Positions 7,906 through 16,793 are shown, counted from the stretch's first letter. The stretch is 64,000 nt of DNA from Streptosporangium minutum (GCF_002149035.1 NZ_NGFP01000004.1:1-64000), one strand, 5' to 3'. Made by a program: numbers and translations. The notes: generated by a model not told the origin, from the letters alone.

Positions 7906-8041
7906 GGTGATCCGCGGACGGAGGTGATCCGCGGGCGCAGGTGGTCCGCGGAGGCGGATGATCCGCAGTCACAGATGATCCGGGGACGCGGGTGGTCCGC
8001 AGAAGCGGATGATCCGCGGACGCGGGTGGTCCGCGGGAGGG
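7906..8041. repeat. Eight-copy 17-bp tandem repeat in a convergent gap
   Basis: Units of 16-18 bp run head to tail: GGTGATCCGCGGACGGA, then variants with GGTGGTCCGC and ATGATCCGC, eight in all. Each holds a GATCCGC or GGTCCGC core. The array fills the gap between the kinase and the convergent acetyltransferase gene and contains no gene. Confidence 0.8.
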
Positions 8042-8080
8042 TCCCGCACCGGGGGTGAGGGGCTCCGGGGAGCGTCCGTC

Positions 8081-9043
8081 TCAGCCGATCGGGAGGGCGT
8101 AGGTGGTCGTGCGGTGCTCGACCTCGAATCCGGCGCGGGTGTAGATCCCCAGCGCACCGGTCGGGTTGTCGGCGTCCACCCCCAGCCCGGCCCTCTGGTA
8201 GCCCTGGGCGCGGAACTCGGTGAGGGCGTGGGCGAGCAGCGCGCTCGCCACCCCCTTCCCCCGCCATTCGCGCAGGGTGCCGATGATCTGGATCCACGCC
8301 TCCCGGACCCCGGTGGCCTCGGTGTCGGCCTCGAAGTAATGGGTGAGCAGCACCGCCACGTTCCCGCCCGCCCCGTCCTGGACGAGGAAGGAACCCTCGG
8401 GACGGAAGGCCTGCACGCCGACGATGGCGTTCTTCCAGCTCTCCGGGGTGTGGGGGACACTGCCCCAGTGGTCGGTGAAGGACGCGTTGCGCACCTCCCG
8501 GGCGGCCTCGGCGAGGTCCTCGCCATAGGCGACGATCTTCAACCCGTCCGGCAGGGCGATCGCGGGCGGTTCCGTGCCCAGGTCGCGGCTCATGCCGTAG
8601 AACCACCGGACCGGGGTCATCCCCGCCCCGGCGACCAGCGCCGCCGCGCCCGCGTTGCTGTCGAACGCGTGGACGTGGAGTTCGAGGGGCTGTCCGGGGA
8701 AGCGGCGTCCGTGCAGCACCGGTGTGGTGCGGACCGCCCAGTCGAGCAGATGCCTGCCGAGACCGCGACGGCGGTAGTCCGGATGGACCGCGCCCCACAG
8801 GGTCATCTGATGGACCGGGTCGGCGGCCGGGCGGCAGGCGGTGACGCCGAAGGCCACCATCCTGTCCCCGTCCCACGCGGCCAGGGTGCCCTCGGCCAGG
8901 TCGAGCAGGGGGTTGTCGACGTCGTCGGCGAGGTCGTCGGCTCCGTAGTTCTCCCCGACCCGGTCGGCCCTCTCGACGTCGGCGAGCAGCTCCGCCCATT
9001 TGCCGGTGTCGTTCTTGGTCAGCGGGATCCAGTCGAACGTCAT
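8081..9043 (-). CDS. GNAT family acetyltransferase with two tandem domains
   Basis: This 320-aa protein carries two acetyl-CoA-binding GNAT folds. The first has its pyrophosphate-binding loop at YRRRGLGRHL (about residues 113-122), and the second at WRGKGVASALL followed by the ADNPTGALGIY block near the C-terminus. Two-domain GNATs of this length include mycothiol synthase MshD, but the sequence does not let me assign that activity. The start is ATG at 9043 (MTFDWIPL); another ATG lies four codons upstream. The longer frame runs into a tandem repeat and is not believable. Confidence 0.85.
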   Translation of the reverse strand: MTFDWIPLTKNDTGKWAELLADVERADRVGENYGADDLADDVDNPLLDLAEGTLAAWDGDRMVAFGVTACRPAADPVHQMTLWGAVHPDYRRRGLGRHLLDWAVRTTPVLHGRRFPGQPLELHVHAFDSNAGAAALVAGAGMTPVRWFYGMSRDLGTEPPAIALPDGLKIVAYGEDLAEAAREVRNASFTDHWGSVPHTPESWKNAIVGVQAFRPEGSFLVQDGAGGNVAVLLTHYFEADTEATGVREAWIQIIGTLREWRGKGVASALLAHALTEFRAQGYQRAGLGVDADNPTGALGIYTRAGFEVEHRTTTYALPIG

Positions 9044-9092
9044 GCCCTGGAGCATACGAACACGTGCGGCCGGCCAGCGAGTGCTTTTCTCC

Positions 9093-9204
9093 GCACGGAA
9101 CGCCATACAAGCACGGAAGCCATACAGCGCACGGAACGCCGCACAGCGCACGGACCGCCATACAGCGCACCGAGCGCGGCACAGCGCACCGGGCGGCACG
9201 GAAC
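9093..9204. repeat. 19-bp tandem repeat upstream of the tandem-GNAT gene
   Basis: About six degenerate units of 18-19 bp (GCACGGAACGCCATACAGC type) run between two minus-strand genes, immediately upstream of the acetyltransferase promoter region. The unit differs from the 17-bp array on the other side of that gene. Confidence 0.75.
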
Positions 9205-9208
9205 GGGC

Positions 9209-9649
9209 TCAGAGCAGACGCACCGGGCAGTCCAGCTCCCGGCCGATCCGCTGGAGTCCGGTGGCGAAGCCGTCGCGTGTCTTCCCGCCGGAGCCGATGA
9301 AGAACCGGTTGGCTGCCGAGACGGCCCAGCGGCCCCGGCTCGCGACGTTGAAGACGCGATGGGTGAGGAGCGCGCCCTCGGGATGCGGCTCGACGGCGTA
9401 CTCCCCGCGATACCACCAGCCGCCCTGCGCGGCGAAGGTCCGGCCGGTCACCTCGACGGTCATCGCGTAACCCGTCGCCCGCAGGGTGAACCGCCCGGGA
9501 CCGCCCTCGATCGTGCCGCCCGTCGAGGAGAGCAGCCAGGCGTTGTCCCTCCCGACCGGACCGGGACGGACCGAGAGCACCAGCCGCTCCACCCGCTCGA
9601 CCGGGGCCGCGACCACCCCGGCGACCTCATACATCAGCGTCTTTCCCAT
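9209..9649 (-). CDS. Hypothetical protein, SRPBCC/polyketide-cyclase-like, in a PadR operon
   Basis: The 146-aa soluble protein starts MGKTLMYEVAGVVAAPVERV, resembling the first strand and helix of START/SRPBCC ligand-binding proteins, and ends in a long helix (GFATGLQRIGREL). That fold assignment is by eye and tentative. The ATG at 9649 lies inside the end of the upstream PadR gene (23-bp overlap), so the pair is co-transcribed. It is probably the function controlled by the PadR operator. Confidence 0.65.
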   Translation of the reverse strand: MGKTLMYEVAGVVAAPVERVERLVLSVRPGPVGRDNAWLLSSTGGTIEGGPGRFTLRATGYAMTVEVTGRTFAAQGGWWYRGEYAVEPHPEGALLTHRVFNVASRGRWAVSAANRFFIGSGGKTRDGFATGLQRIGRELDCPVRLL

Positions 9650-10238
9650 CCGGCCCTCCTGACAGATCCGCTCTGCGCTGGTCGGTCCAGGCGAGCTCCC
9701 CGGATCCGAGCCGGTCCAGGACGCTCCGCACCCAGGTGAGCTCGGCGCTCCGGAGCGCACGCTCGCACTCCAGTTCGAGCACGAGCACGCGGGGGAGCCC
9801 GCTCTCCGCCAGGCCTCTCATGTGCGCGTCGCAGGCGAAGACCGCGCTCTCCAGCGCGGCCGCGCGGGTCAGCAGCGCCCGCTCGGCCTCGGGCACCGGC
9901 AGGCAGCCGACCAGCGAGATCGCGGCGAGGAAACCCCGCGTGTCCGGCCCCGGCTCGCTCAGCAGCCTCCGCAACCGGGTCGCCAGCTCGGCCCGGCCCT
10001 CGTCGCTGAGCTCGTAGACCGTGCGCTCGGGACGGCGTCCCTCCCGGCCCGTCTCCACGGGCACGATCAGCTCGTCCCCGGCCAGGCGGCCGACCGCGTG
10101 GTAGAGGCTGCGGGGCAGCCCGGTCACGTAGTCCTTGTGCGTGTCGAGAATGAACCGGTGCATCTCGTAGGGGTGGCTCGGCTTGACCGAGAGCAGCGCG
10201 AGCACGGTGAGCCCGACCAGATCGGGACCTCGCGCCAT
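9627..10238 (-). CDS. PadR-family transcriptional regulator
   Basis: The 203-aa protein has the N-terminal winged helix of PadR regulators (about 8-85: LVGLTVLALLSVKPSHPYEMHRFI, beta-wing GRRPERTVYELSDEGR) and a C-terminal helical dimerisation domain of the Vir type. The start is ATG at 10238 with GGAGG 6 nt upstream. A perfect inverted repeat lies 13 bp before the start codon, consistent with autorepression, which is common in this family. The downstream SRPBCC-like gene overlaps it. Confidence 0.9.
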   Translation of the reverse strand: MARGPDLVGLTVLALLSVKPSHPYEMHRFILDTHKDYVTGLPRSLYHAVGRLAGDELIVPVETGREGRRPERTVYELSDEGRAELATRLRRLLSEPGPDTRGFLAAISLVGCLPVPEAERALLTRAAALESAVFACDAHMRGLAESGLPRVLVLELECERALRSAELTWVRSVLDRLGSGELAWTDQRRADLSGGPDGKDADV

Positions 10239-10250
10239 CGCCGTCCTCCT

Positions 10251-10280
10251 AGTGCAGAATTCTTTATTGCATTCTGCACT
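10251..10280. promoter_or_regulatory. Perfect inverted-repeat operator of the PadR operon
   Basis: AGTGCAGAAT (10251-10260) and ATTCTGCACT (10271-10280) are exact complements around a 10-bp AT-rich spacer (TCTTTATTGC). The site lies directly before the padR ribosome binding site in otherwise GC-rich DNA, as expected for an autoregulatory operator. Confidence 0.75.
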
Positions 10281-10340
10281 ATAAAGATATGGTGCGAGCC
10301 GCACAAGGACGAGGATCTCGTACGGCTCGCGGACGGTCGC

Positions 10341-11561
10341 TCAGCGACGGGTGAAGACCGGCTCCCACGAGCCGGGTCTCTGGCTGTTCTCGCGGTATCC
10401 GGTGAGCGGCACGGCCTCGCCGCCGTTCACGTCCACCAGGAGCAGCCGGTTGCTGAACTCGCCGTTGACGCAGCTGTTGAACCCCTTGGACTCACACGCC
10501 CAGGTGATCACGTGGCTGTCGTCCGCCCAGGCCACGATCTGCTCGACCCATTGCCCGTCGATCGGCTTGACCGACAGGACCTCGCCGGTGCGCACGTCCT
10601 TCAGGGCCATGGCGGCGTTCTTGTCCGGGATCTGAGCCGGGATCCACCGGCCGTCGGGCGACACTCCGGCCGCCTCGTAGGTCTCGGCCGCCCCCGGTGG
10701 TCCGGGCCGCGGGTTGCCGTCCAGGTCATAGAACTTCTTGGTGCCGGGCGGCGTGCTGTTGTGCTCCCACACCAGCGTGCCGTCCGTGCTCCAGGAGAAG
10801 TCCTGGCGGCCGCCGAACCGGTTGTTCTCATCCGGCTCCAGCGCGTGGAACGCGGCCCGCCCGCTGTCCAGGTCGACGACGGTGTAGCCGGTCCGGGACG
10901 TGGGCATCATCTCCTGGCTGTTGTTCACAGGGACGTAGGACTCGTCCGGGTTGCCGCCATAGTTGGTCACCAGAAGCTTCTTCGCGTCGGGGGACCAGCG
11001 CACCGCCCCGGCCGGGCGCTCCAGATCGATCCACCGGACCTCGCCGCCCCGGCCGGTGATCACCCCGACCCGGTGCGCGGGAACCTGCTCCAGCACCGCG
11101 ACCGACTCCCCGCCCGGCGCGACGTCGAGCCATGCCCACGGGGTCTGCTCGTAGGTCTGCCCGCCCTTGTCGTAGAGGCTCCAGGCCCGCGTCAGCACCT
11201 GCCGGTCGTCGGAGATCTTCACCTGGTCCCAGACGTAGTAGGAGTAGACCGCCGTGCCCCCCGCGGCCACCAGGGTCCTGGGCGGCGCGGACTCCGGGTC
11301 TCCCACCGTCTCCGCGGACGGGCTCGGATCGGTCATGACGACGACGGCGGACCGGTCGCCGTCCACCTGCCCCCTCTGGACGAGGACCGGGACCGTGAGC
11401 GCACCGGCCACGACGGCCGCGGTCGCCCCCGCGACCACCGCGAACGCCTTGACCCTGGAACGCCGCCGCCCCCGGAGGACCCTCGACGCCAGGTCGGAGG
11501 GGACCCGCGCCTCGTCGGACCAGTCGCGGAGGGTCCGCCTGACGAGCTCGTCGATGGTCAT
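10341..11561 (-). CDS. Membrane-anchored beta-propeller protein, probable sigma-factor partner
   Basis: The 406-aa product has a short cytoplasmic N-terminus (MTIDELVRRTLRDWSDE, about 38 residues), one membrane helix near 40-60, and an extracytoplasmic region of repeated WD40/TolB-like blades (LDVAPGGESVAV, VRWSPDAKKLLV, SWSTDGTLVW, GVSPDGRWIP). Its ATG overlaps the stop of the SigE-family sigma gene (ATGA). Such pairs are common in actinomycetes, the membrane protein acting as a presumed regulator or output of the sigma factor. Whether it binds the sigma factor is inference. Confidence 0.75.
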   Translation of the reverse strand: MTIDELVRRTLRDWSDEARVPSDLASRVLRGRRRSRVKAFAVVAGATAAVVAGALTVPVLVQRGQVDGDRSAVVVMTDPSPSAETVGDPESAPPRTLVAAGGTAVYSYYVWDQVKISDDRQVLTRAWSLYDKGGQTYEQTPWAWLDVAPGGESVAVLEQVPAHRVGVITGRGGEVRWIDLERPAGAVRWSPDAKKLLVTNYGGNPDESYVPVNNSQEMMPTSRTGYTVVDLDSGRAAFHALEPDENNRFGGRQDFSWSTDGTLVWEHNSTPPGTKKFYDLDGNPRPGPPGAAETYEAAGVSPDGRWIPAQIPDKNAAMALKDVRTGEVLSVKPIDGQWVEQIVAWADDSHVITWACESKGFNSCVNGEFSNRLLLVDVNGGEAVPLTGYRENSQRPGSWEPVFTRR

Positions 11562-12082
11562 GCCGTCGCCTCCCCGAAGATCGTGTACGGCTCCCGCAAC
11601 TCGGGCGCGAGTTCGCGCAGCCTGGCCAGGGAGCGGTGGGCGGTGCTGCGGACCGTGCCCACCGAGCAGCCGAGGATGCCGGCCACCTCGGCCTCCGGCA
11701 GATCCTCGTAGTACCGCAGGACCAGCACGGCCCGCTGCCTGGCCGTCAGTCTGGCCAGCGCGCGGCGCATGTCGATCCGCAGATCGACTCCGTGCGTGCC
11801 GTCGGGCAGGGCCCGGCCGGGCGGCTCCGCGACGACGGTCTCCCGGCGTCGGCGCCACCAGGAGACCTGCTGGCGGTACATCGCCTGCCGGACGTATGCC
11901 TCGGGCGCCTCCACGCTCCGCCACCTGGTCACCGTCCTGGCCAGCGCCGTCTGCAGCAGGTCCTCAGCCGCGTGCTGGTCGCCACCGGTCAGCAGGTAGG
12001 CCAGGCGCATCAGCGCGGGGGACCTCGCCGAGACGAATTCGCGGAACCGTCGCTCCTCTGCGGCGTCCACGATCACCTCCAC
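11558..12082 (-). CDS. SigE-family ECF RNA polymerase sigma factor
   Basis: This is a 174-aa alternative sigma factor. Region 2 covers about 12-80 (FREFVSARSPALMRLAYLL, GDQHAAEDLLQTAL). Region 4 covers about 108-160 (LARLTARQRAVLVLRYYEDL, then helix-turn-helix EVAGILGCSVGTVRSTAHRS). Size and motifs fit the SigE family of ECF factors typical of Streptomyces relatives. It is first in a two-gene operon with the propeller protein. Confidence 0.92.
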   Translation of the reverse strand: MEVIVDAAEERRFREFVSARSPALMRLAYLLTGGDQHAAEDLLQTALARTVTRWRSVEAPEAYVRQAMYRQQVSWWRRRRETVVAEPPGRALPDGTHGVDLRIDMRRALARLTARQRAVLVLRYYEDLPEAEVAGILGCSVGTVRSTAHRSLARLRELAPELREPYTIFGEATA

Positions 12083-12206
12083 TGTGTGGTTACGCCCTAC
12101 AGACGCACCGGAGTGGACGCCACTATGCTCCGCGGGCCGTACGGAATCAGCCGGGACGCCGGCGCGGCCGGTCCTCTCGCCTGGTCACGCCCTCGTTCCC
12201 GCCGGA

Positions 12207-12743
12207 TCACGTGTAGGTGAGCGCCGGGTAGAGGAACAGCATCCAGGAGCCGATCCCGATCTTCAGGAGCGCGTCGAAGCCACCGACCAGCCGGAGCGGC
12301 AACTTCGGCGCCACCTTCAACCCGATCCAGGCGTTCAGCGACGTCACCACGCCGAGGACCGCGATCAGCGGCCCGTGCGCCATTCCCATGATGATGAAGT
12401 GCAGGCCGACCACGAAGAGGATGCTCAAGATCATGGTCCGGTCGTCCCGGTCCTTGAACGTGGTGATCACGTAGTAGAGGAGACCGGCCTCGACGACGAA
12501 GGAGAGGACCAGGGCGGCGATCTGCACCAGGGAGGGCGTGCCCAGGGACGGCTTCAACAGCGCGCTGAGGCCGCTCGCGGTGAATCCGGCGATGAACCCG
12601 CCGATGCCGAACGGTATCCACCGGCTGGGGAAGATCCAGCCGAGCAGGAAACCGAGGCCGACGAAGATGAGGAAGAGCCCGCCGCCGCGGATCAGCGGGT
12701 AGGGGTGGGGCAGGACGGAGTCCAGCGCGAGCAGGGGGAGCAT
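12207..12743 (-). CDS. Multi-pass membrane protein (possibly DUF6609)
   Basis: A 178-aa hydrophobic protein with about six predicted membrane helices, for example GGGLFLIFVGLGFLLGW, LVQIAALVLSFVVEAGLLYYV and MILSILFVVGLHFIIMG. Charged residues sit only in short loops (TTFKDRDDRT). The overall look resembles the DUF6609 family of small actinobacterial membrane proteins; I cannot confirm this. It is a single gene with an AT-rich upstream region holding paired CGAGATATA motifs. Confidence 0.7.
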   Translation of the reverse strand: MLPLLALDSVLPHPYPLIRGGGLFLIFVGLGFLLGWIFPSRWIPFGIGGFIAGFTASGLSALLKPSLGTPSLVQIAALVLSFVVEAGLLYYVITTFKDRDDRTMILSILFVVGLHFIIMGMAHGPLIAVLGVVTSLNAWIGLKVAPKLPLRLVGGFDALLKIGIGSWMLFLYPALTYT

Positions 12744-12774
12744 GACGCCCTTTCGGTCAACACGTTAGCGCAGA

Positions 12775-12808
12775 CGAGATATACCTTAAAATCTAAAGTC
12801 GAGATATA
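12775..12808. promoter_or_regulatory. Paired CGAGATATA repeats upstream of membrane protein gene
   Basis: CGAGATATA occurs at 12775-12783 and 12800-12808, a 25-bp period, in an AT-rich island 32 bp before the start of the minus-strand gene. Direct repeats in such a position may bind a regulator; the AT-rich block is also the likely promoter. Confidence 0.35.
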
Positions 12809-12993
12809 TCGCGTTTCTGGCTGAAACGCGAGCCGGACTACGCCGATCGCGACCTTCGTCCCTTTCGTCCCCTTCGGACCCTTCGATCCGCTCGGGCCGG
12901 TGGCAGGCGGCGGTGTCGGTGCCGTCGGGCAGACTGTGGCCGTGCCGAGCCGCCACAGTGCGAACGCGGCTCCTCAAGTGGAAGGAACCGCCC

Positions 12994-13341
12994 ATGAGCA
13001 TCCGCCGCGTGGTGCCCGACATACATTCGGAGAACCTGGAGGAGAGTCGGGAGTTCTACGGCCTGCTGGGCCTCGTGGAGGTCATGCACCAGGGCTGGGT
13101 CATGACCCTGGCTTCGCCGTCCAACCCCACGGCGCAGCTCACCCTCATGGGCGCGGACTCCACGGCGGCCGTCCAGCCTGACCTGAGCATCGAGGTGGAC
13201 GACGTGGACGCGGTGTACGAGGCCGTGACCGCCCAGGGCGCGGAGATCGTGCACCCCCTGCAGGACGAGGCCTGGGGGGTGCGCCGCTTCTTCGTCATCG
13301 ACCCCAACGGCCGGGTGGTCAACGTCGTGAGCCACCGGTGA
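12994..13341 (+). CDS. VOC-family (glyoxalase/bleomycin-resistance fold) protein
   Basis: The 115-aa protein comprises two beta-alpha-beta-beta-beta modules: IRRVVPDIHSENLEESREFY with the paired-strand start, then LSIEVDDVDAVYEAV and the closing strand FFVIDPNGRVVNVVSH. It is the usual size for a single-domain VOC protein. The start is ATG at 12994, with AAGGA about 9 nt upstream; the extra N-terminal frame is unsupported. Substrate and metal use cannot be read from the sequence. Confidence 0.85.
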   Translation: MSIRRVVPDIHSENLEESREFYGLLGLVEVMHQGWVMTLASPSNPTAQLTLMGADSTAAVQPDLSIEVDDVDAVYEAVTAQGAEIVHPLQDEAWGVRRFFVIDPNGRVVNVVSHR

Positions 13342-13492
13342 CCCGGTGTCCCGACAGACCCGCGCCCGTACGGCCGGGCACGTCGGGGGCGAGACGGCGC
13401 AGGGCGCCCACGGGGAGATCGGGCGCCTCGTAGAGGACCTCGCCCCGCCTGCCCGCCGCGACGGCGCGGGCCGCCGTGATCAGCTCGTCCAC
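13319..13492 (-). pseudogene. Possible 3' remnant of an unidentified gene
   Basis: The minus-strand frame reading VDELITAARAVAAGRRG has strongly biased third-position GC, like real genes here, and stops at 13319, overlapping the VOC gene end by 23 bp. No ribosome binding site or upstream part exists. It may be the tail of a deleted gene or a chance frame. I do not recognise it. Confidence 0.25.
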
Positions 13493-13520
13493 CGGTGCGG
13501 TATGTCGATGAGGGTGGACC

Positions 13521-13535
13521 CATGACGATGTCATG
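13521..13535. promoter_or_regulatory. Inverted repeat before the MacB-like ABC operon
   Basis: CATGAC-GAT-GTCATG lies about 58 bp upstream of the ATPase start in its probable promoter. It resembles the palindrome at 3865. The binding factor is unknown. Confidence 0.35.
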
Positions 13536-13592
13536 CATGGTTGATGATCGCGTCTCTGGCCCGCGTGAGCCCAGGTCAGAAGACTTGTCCCC

Positions 13593-14324
13593 ATGAACGA
13601 TGTGGTGCGTCTGGACGCGGTCAGCAAGGTTTACGGCAGGGGACCGAACACGGTGTTCGCCCTGCGCGAGGTGTCGATCGGCATCCCCCACGGCAGCTTC
13701 ACCGCCGTGATGGGCCCTTCGGGGTCGGGCAAGAGCACGTTCCTGCACTGCGCCGCCGGACTGGACCACCCCTCCTCCGGCTCGGTACGGCTCGGCGGCA
13801 CGGAGCTGGCGGGAATGAACGAGACGGAACTGACCGAACTGCGGCGCAAGCGGATCGGTTTCGTCTTCCAGGCGTTCAACCTGGTCTCGTCCCTCACCGT
13901 GACGGAGAACATCACCCTCCCGCTGAAACTGGCCGGGGTCCGGGTGGACCGGTCCTGGCTTGAGGAGATCGTCAACCGGGTCGGGCTGGCCGGCCGTACC
14001 GGGCACCGGCCCGGGGAGCTCTCCGGGGGGCAGCAGCAGCGGGTGGCGATCGCGCGGGCCCTGGTGACACGGCCCGAGGTGGTCTTCGGCGACGAGCCGA
14101 CCGGCGCGCTGGACACGATCACCGCGCGGGACGTGCTCACACTGCTCCGCGAAGTGGTCACCACCATGGGACAGACCGTGGTGATGGTCACCCACGACCC
14201 GGTCGCCGCCTCCTACGCCGACACCGTCCTGTTCCTCGCCGACGGCAACGTCGTCGACGCGATGGCCGCCCCCAGCGCGGAGAAGGTCGCCGACCGGATG
14301 ACGCGACTCGGAGCGTGGGTGTGA
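13593..14324 (+). CDS. ABC transporter ATP-binding protein, MacB/LolD type
   Basis: This 243-aa ATPase powers the FtsX-type permease encoded next. Walker A is GPSGSGKST (about 42-50), the Q-loop FVFQAFNL, the signature LSGGQQQRVAIA, Walker B VVFGDEPTGALD, and the switch His in VTHDP. The EPTGALD motif is typical of the MacB/LolD group that exports peptides, antibiotics or lipoproteins. Its stop overlaps the permease ATG (TGATG), so the two are translationally coupled. Confidence 0.93.
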   Translation: MNDVVRLDAVSKVYGRGPNTVFALREVSIGIPHGSFTAVMGPSGSGKSTFLHCAAGLDHPSSGSVRLGGTELAGMNETELTELRRKRIGFVFQAFNLVSSLTVTENITLPLKLAGVRVDRSWLEEIVNRVGLAGRTGHRPGELSGGQQQRVAIARALVTRPEVVFGDEPTGALDTITARDVLTLLREVVTTMGQTVVMVTHDPVAASYADTVLFLADGNVVDAMAAPSAEKVADRMTRLGAWV

Positions 14325-16747
14325 TGATCGGTTTCGCGCTCAACACGCTGCGGCACCGCAAGGCTGCCTTCGCCGGCGCCTTCCTCGCCCTGGTCTGCGC
14401 CGCCGCGCTGGTCTGCGCCTGCGGCATCCTGCTCGACACCGGTCTGCGCGGCGCGGTCGAACCCGTCCGATACGCCGGGACCCCGGTCCTGGTCGCCGGA
14501 GACCAGAACGTCCGTGAGACGACCCGCGACGGCGACAAGGTCAAGAGCAAGGCCAAGCCGATCTCCGACCGGGCCTGGATCCCGTCGTCCCTGGCCGACA
14601 GACTGAGGACGGTCCCCGGCGTCCGCAAGGTCGTCACCGAGGTGACGTTCCCGGCGACCGCCGAGGGACGTCCGGTGTGGGGCCACGGCTGGGAGTCCGC
14701 GCCGCTCACCCCCTTCACCCTCCGCGAGGGGCGGGCGCCCGCCGCCGGCGAGGTGGTGGCCGACGCGGCCGCCGGGCTGGCCGTGGGCTCCCGCGTGAAC
14801 GTCCGGACCGCGACCGCCACCCGCGTCTACCGGGTGGCCGGTGTCACCGCCGAGGCGCTCGATCAGCGGACCTCGCTGTTCTTCTCCACCGAGGAGGCCG
14901 CCCGGCTGGCCGGACGGCTGGGCATGGTCAGCGTGATCGGCGTCTTCCCCGAGGTCGACGTCGCTCCCGCGCTCGCCGGCACCCCCGGTGTCGTCTACAC
15001 CGGCGACGAGCGCGGCAGGATCGAGTTCCTGAACGCGGAGAAGGCCCGGACCAAGCTGGTCAGCCTGGGCGGCGCGCTCGGCGGCACCTCGCTGATCGTC
15101 GCGATCCTCGTCGTGGTCGGCACGTTCTCGCTCTCCATTCAGCAGCGCCAGCGCGAGCTCGCCCTGCTGCGCGCCGTGGCCGCCACCCCCGGACAGATCC
15201 GCAGGCTGATCGGCGGCGAGGCACTGCTCCTCGGTCTGCCGGCGGGCCTTCTCGGCGCCGGGCTCGGCGTCGGGCTGGCGTTCTGGCTGCGGTCGCAGTT
15301 CGTGGGGCTTGGCGTGATGCCGGCCAACCTGTCGCTGGTGGTGAGCTTCTTCCCGCCCGCCGCCGCGGTGCTCGCCGTCCTGGGGGCGGCGTGGACGGCG
15401 GCCCGGGTGTCGGGCCGCCGTACCGCGCGGATCAGGCCGGTGGAGGCGCTGGGCGAGGCCGCGGTACGCCCGCCGGGCATTCCGCCGGGCCGCACGATCG
15501 CCGGGCTGGCCTGCCTCGGCGGGGGCGTCGCGCTGACCCTGCTGCTGTCGACGCTGGAGATCGAGGCCGCCTCCAGCCCCGTCACGATGCTGACGGCGCT
15601 GGTCTGGACGATCGCGGTAGCCCTGCTCGGCCCGGTCATCGCCCGCGTCGCCACGGCGGTGCTCGGCCTGCCACTGCGCGCCTTCCGCGCCAGCGGCCAC
15701 CTCGCCGCCGCGAACCTGCGCACCGGCACCCACCGCTTCGCCTCCGTCGTCACCCCGCTCAGCCTGATGATCGCGATGACCTGCACCATCCTGTTCGTCC
15801 AGGACACCATGGGCCACGCGGTCGTCGAACAGTCACGCCAGGGCAACCACGCCGACTACGTGCTCGGCCCGCGCCTGCCCGGCGTCACTGCGGACGCCGT
15901 ACGGAAGCTCGAAGGCGTCGAAGTGGTCACCGAGGTCCTGCGCACGTCGGTCAGAGTCGGGCTGGAGAGGTACGGCGCGCAGGGCGTGACCACCGCGGGG
16001 CTGGAGCGGACCATGGACCTCGGGGTGAGCGCGGGATCGCTCGGCAGGATGGGCGCCGACACCCTCGCGGTCAGCGAGACGGCCGCGAGAAGCCTCGGGG
16101 TCGAGGTCGCCGACCAGGTACGGCTGACGCTCGGCGACGGCACCCCCGTCACGCTCAAGGTCGCCGCGATCTACCGCCGGGGCCTCGGCTTCGGCGACCT
16201 CACCCTGCCCCACGCCCTGGTCGCCGCCCACGTGGACGACCCGCTCAACCAGACCGCGCTCGTCTCCGCCCCCTCGGTGAGACGGGACGCGCTCGCGGCG
16301 GTGCTCGGCGGTGTCGGCGTCCTGGATCGGGTCGAGGCGGCGGCCGAACAGTCCAATGCCGGAGTCAACTACGTGGCCATGGGCCTGATCATCGCCTTCA
16401 CCGCGATCGCGGTGGTCAACACCATCGCGATGGCGACCTCCGACAGGACCCGCGAGCTCGCCCTGCTCAGACTCGTCGGCACCACCCGCCGCCAGCTCAT
16501 GCGGATGCTCCGCCTGGAGACTCTCGTCGCGGTGCTGGTCGCGGTCACCCTCGGCACGCTCATCGCCCTGGTGACGCTCAGCGCGTTCAGCACGGGCATG
16601 ACCGGCTCCGCGCTGCCGTACGTGCCCGTGCTCACCTACCTGGAGGTCATCGCCGCCGCGGCGGGTCTGGCTCTCCTCGCCACCGTTCTCCCGGCCCTCC
16701 TCGCCCTGCGGAGCAGGCCCGCCGAGGCCATCGGCACCCGCGAATGA
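14324..16747 (+). CDS. ABC transporter permease with two FtsX domains
   Basis: An 807-aa membrane protein with an N-terminal helix (FALNTLRHRKAAFAGAFLALV), a large extracytoplasmic domain, a first three-helix FtsX block near 250-360, a second extracytoplasmic domain, and a second FtsX block at the C-terminus (YVAMGLIIAFTAIAVVNTIAMATSDR, then RSRPAEAIGTRE). This double-FtsX design is typical of actinobacterial exporters for antimicrobial peptides or envelope lipids. Substrate is unknown. Start ATG overlaps the ATPase stop. Confidence 0.92.
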   Translation: MIGFALNTLRHRKAAFAGAFLALVCAAALVCACGILLDTGLRGAVEPVRYAGTPVLVAGDQNVRETTRDGDKVKSKAKPISDRAWIPSSLADRLRTVPGVRKVVTEVTFPATAEGRPVWGHGWESAPLTPFTLREGRAPAAGEVVADAAAGLAVGSRVNVRTATATRVYRVAGVTAEALDQRTSLFFSTEEAARLAGRLGMVSVIGVFPEVDVAPALAGTPGVVYTGDERGRIEFLNAEKARTKLVSLGGALGGTSLIVAILVVVGTFSLSIQQRQRELALLRAVAATPGQIRRLIGGEALLLGLPAGLLGAGLGVGLAFWLRSQFVGLGVMPANLSLVVSFFPPAAAVLAVLGAAWTAARVSGRRTARIRPVEALGEAAVRPPGIPPGRTIAGLACLGGGVALTLLLSTLEIEAASSPVTMLTALVWTIAVALLGPVIARVATAVLGLPLRAFRASGHLAAANLRTGTHRFASVVTPLSLMIAMTCTILFVQDTMGHAVVEQSRQGNHADYVLGPRLPGVTADAVRKLEGVEVVTEVLRTSVRVGLERYGAQGVTTAGLERTMDLGVSAGSLGRMGADTLAVSETAARSLGVEVADQVRLTLGDGTPVTLKVAAIYRRGLGFGDLTLPHALVAAHVDDPLNQTALVSAPSVRRDALAAVLGGVGVLDRVEAAAEQSNAGVNYVAMGLIIAFTAIAVVNTIAMATSDRTRELALLRLVGTTRRQLMRMLRLETLVAVLVAVTLGTLIALVTLSAFSTGMTGSALPYVPVLTYLEVIAAAAGLALLATVLPALLALRSRPAEAIGTRE

Positions 16748-16793
16748 CCGTCCGGGGACCGGCGGCACGGGACCCGGGACCGCGACGGTCCCG

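Noticed and set aside
7906-8041. CRISPR-like array
   Set aside because: Units of 17 bp are directly adjacent, with no spacers and no cas genes; it is a plain tandem repeat. The same applies to the other arrays.
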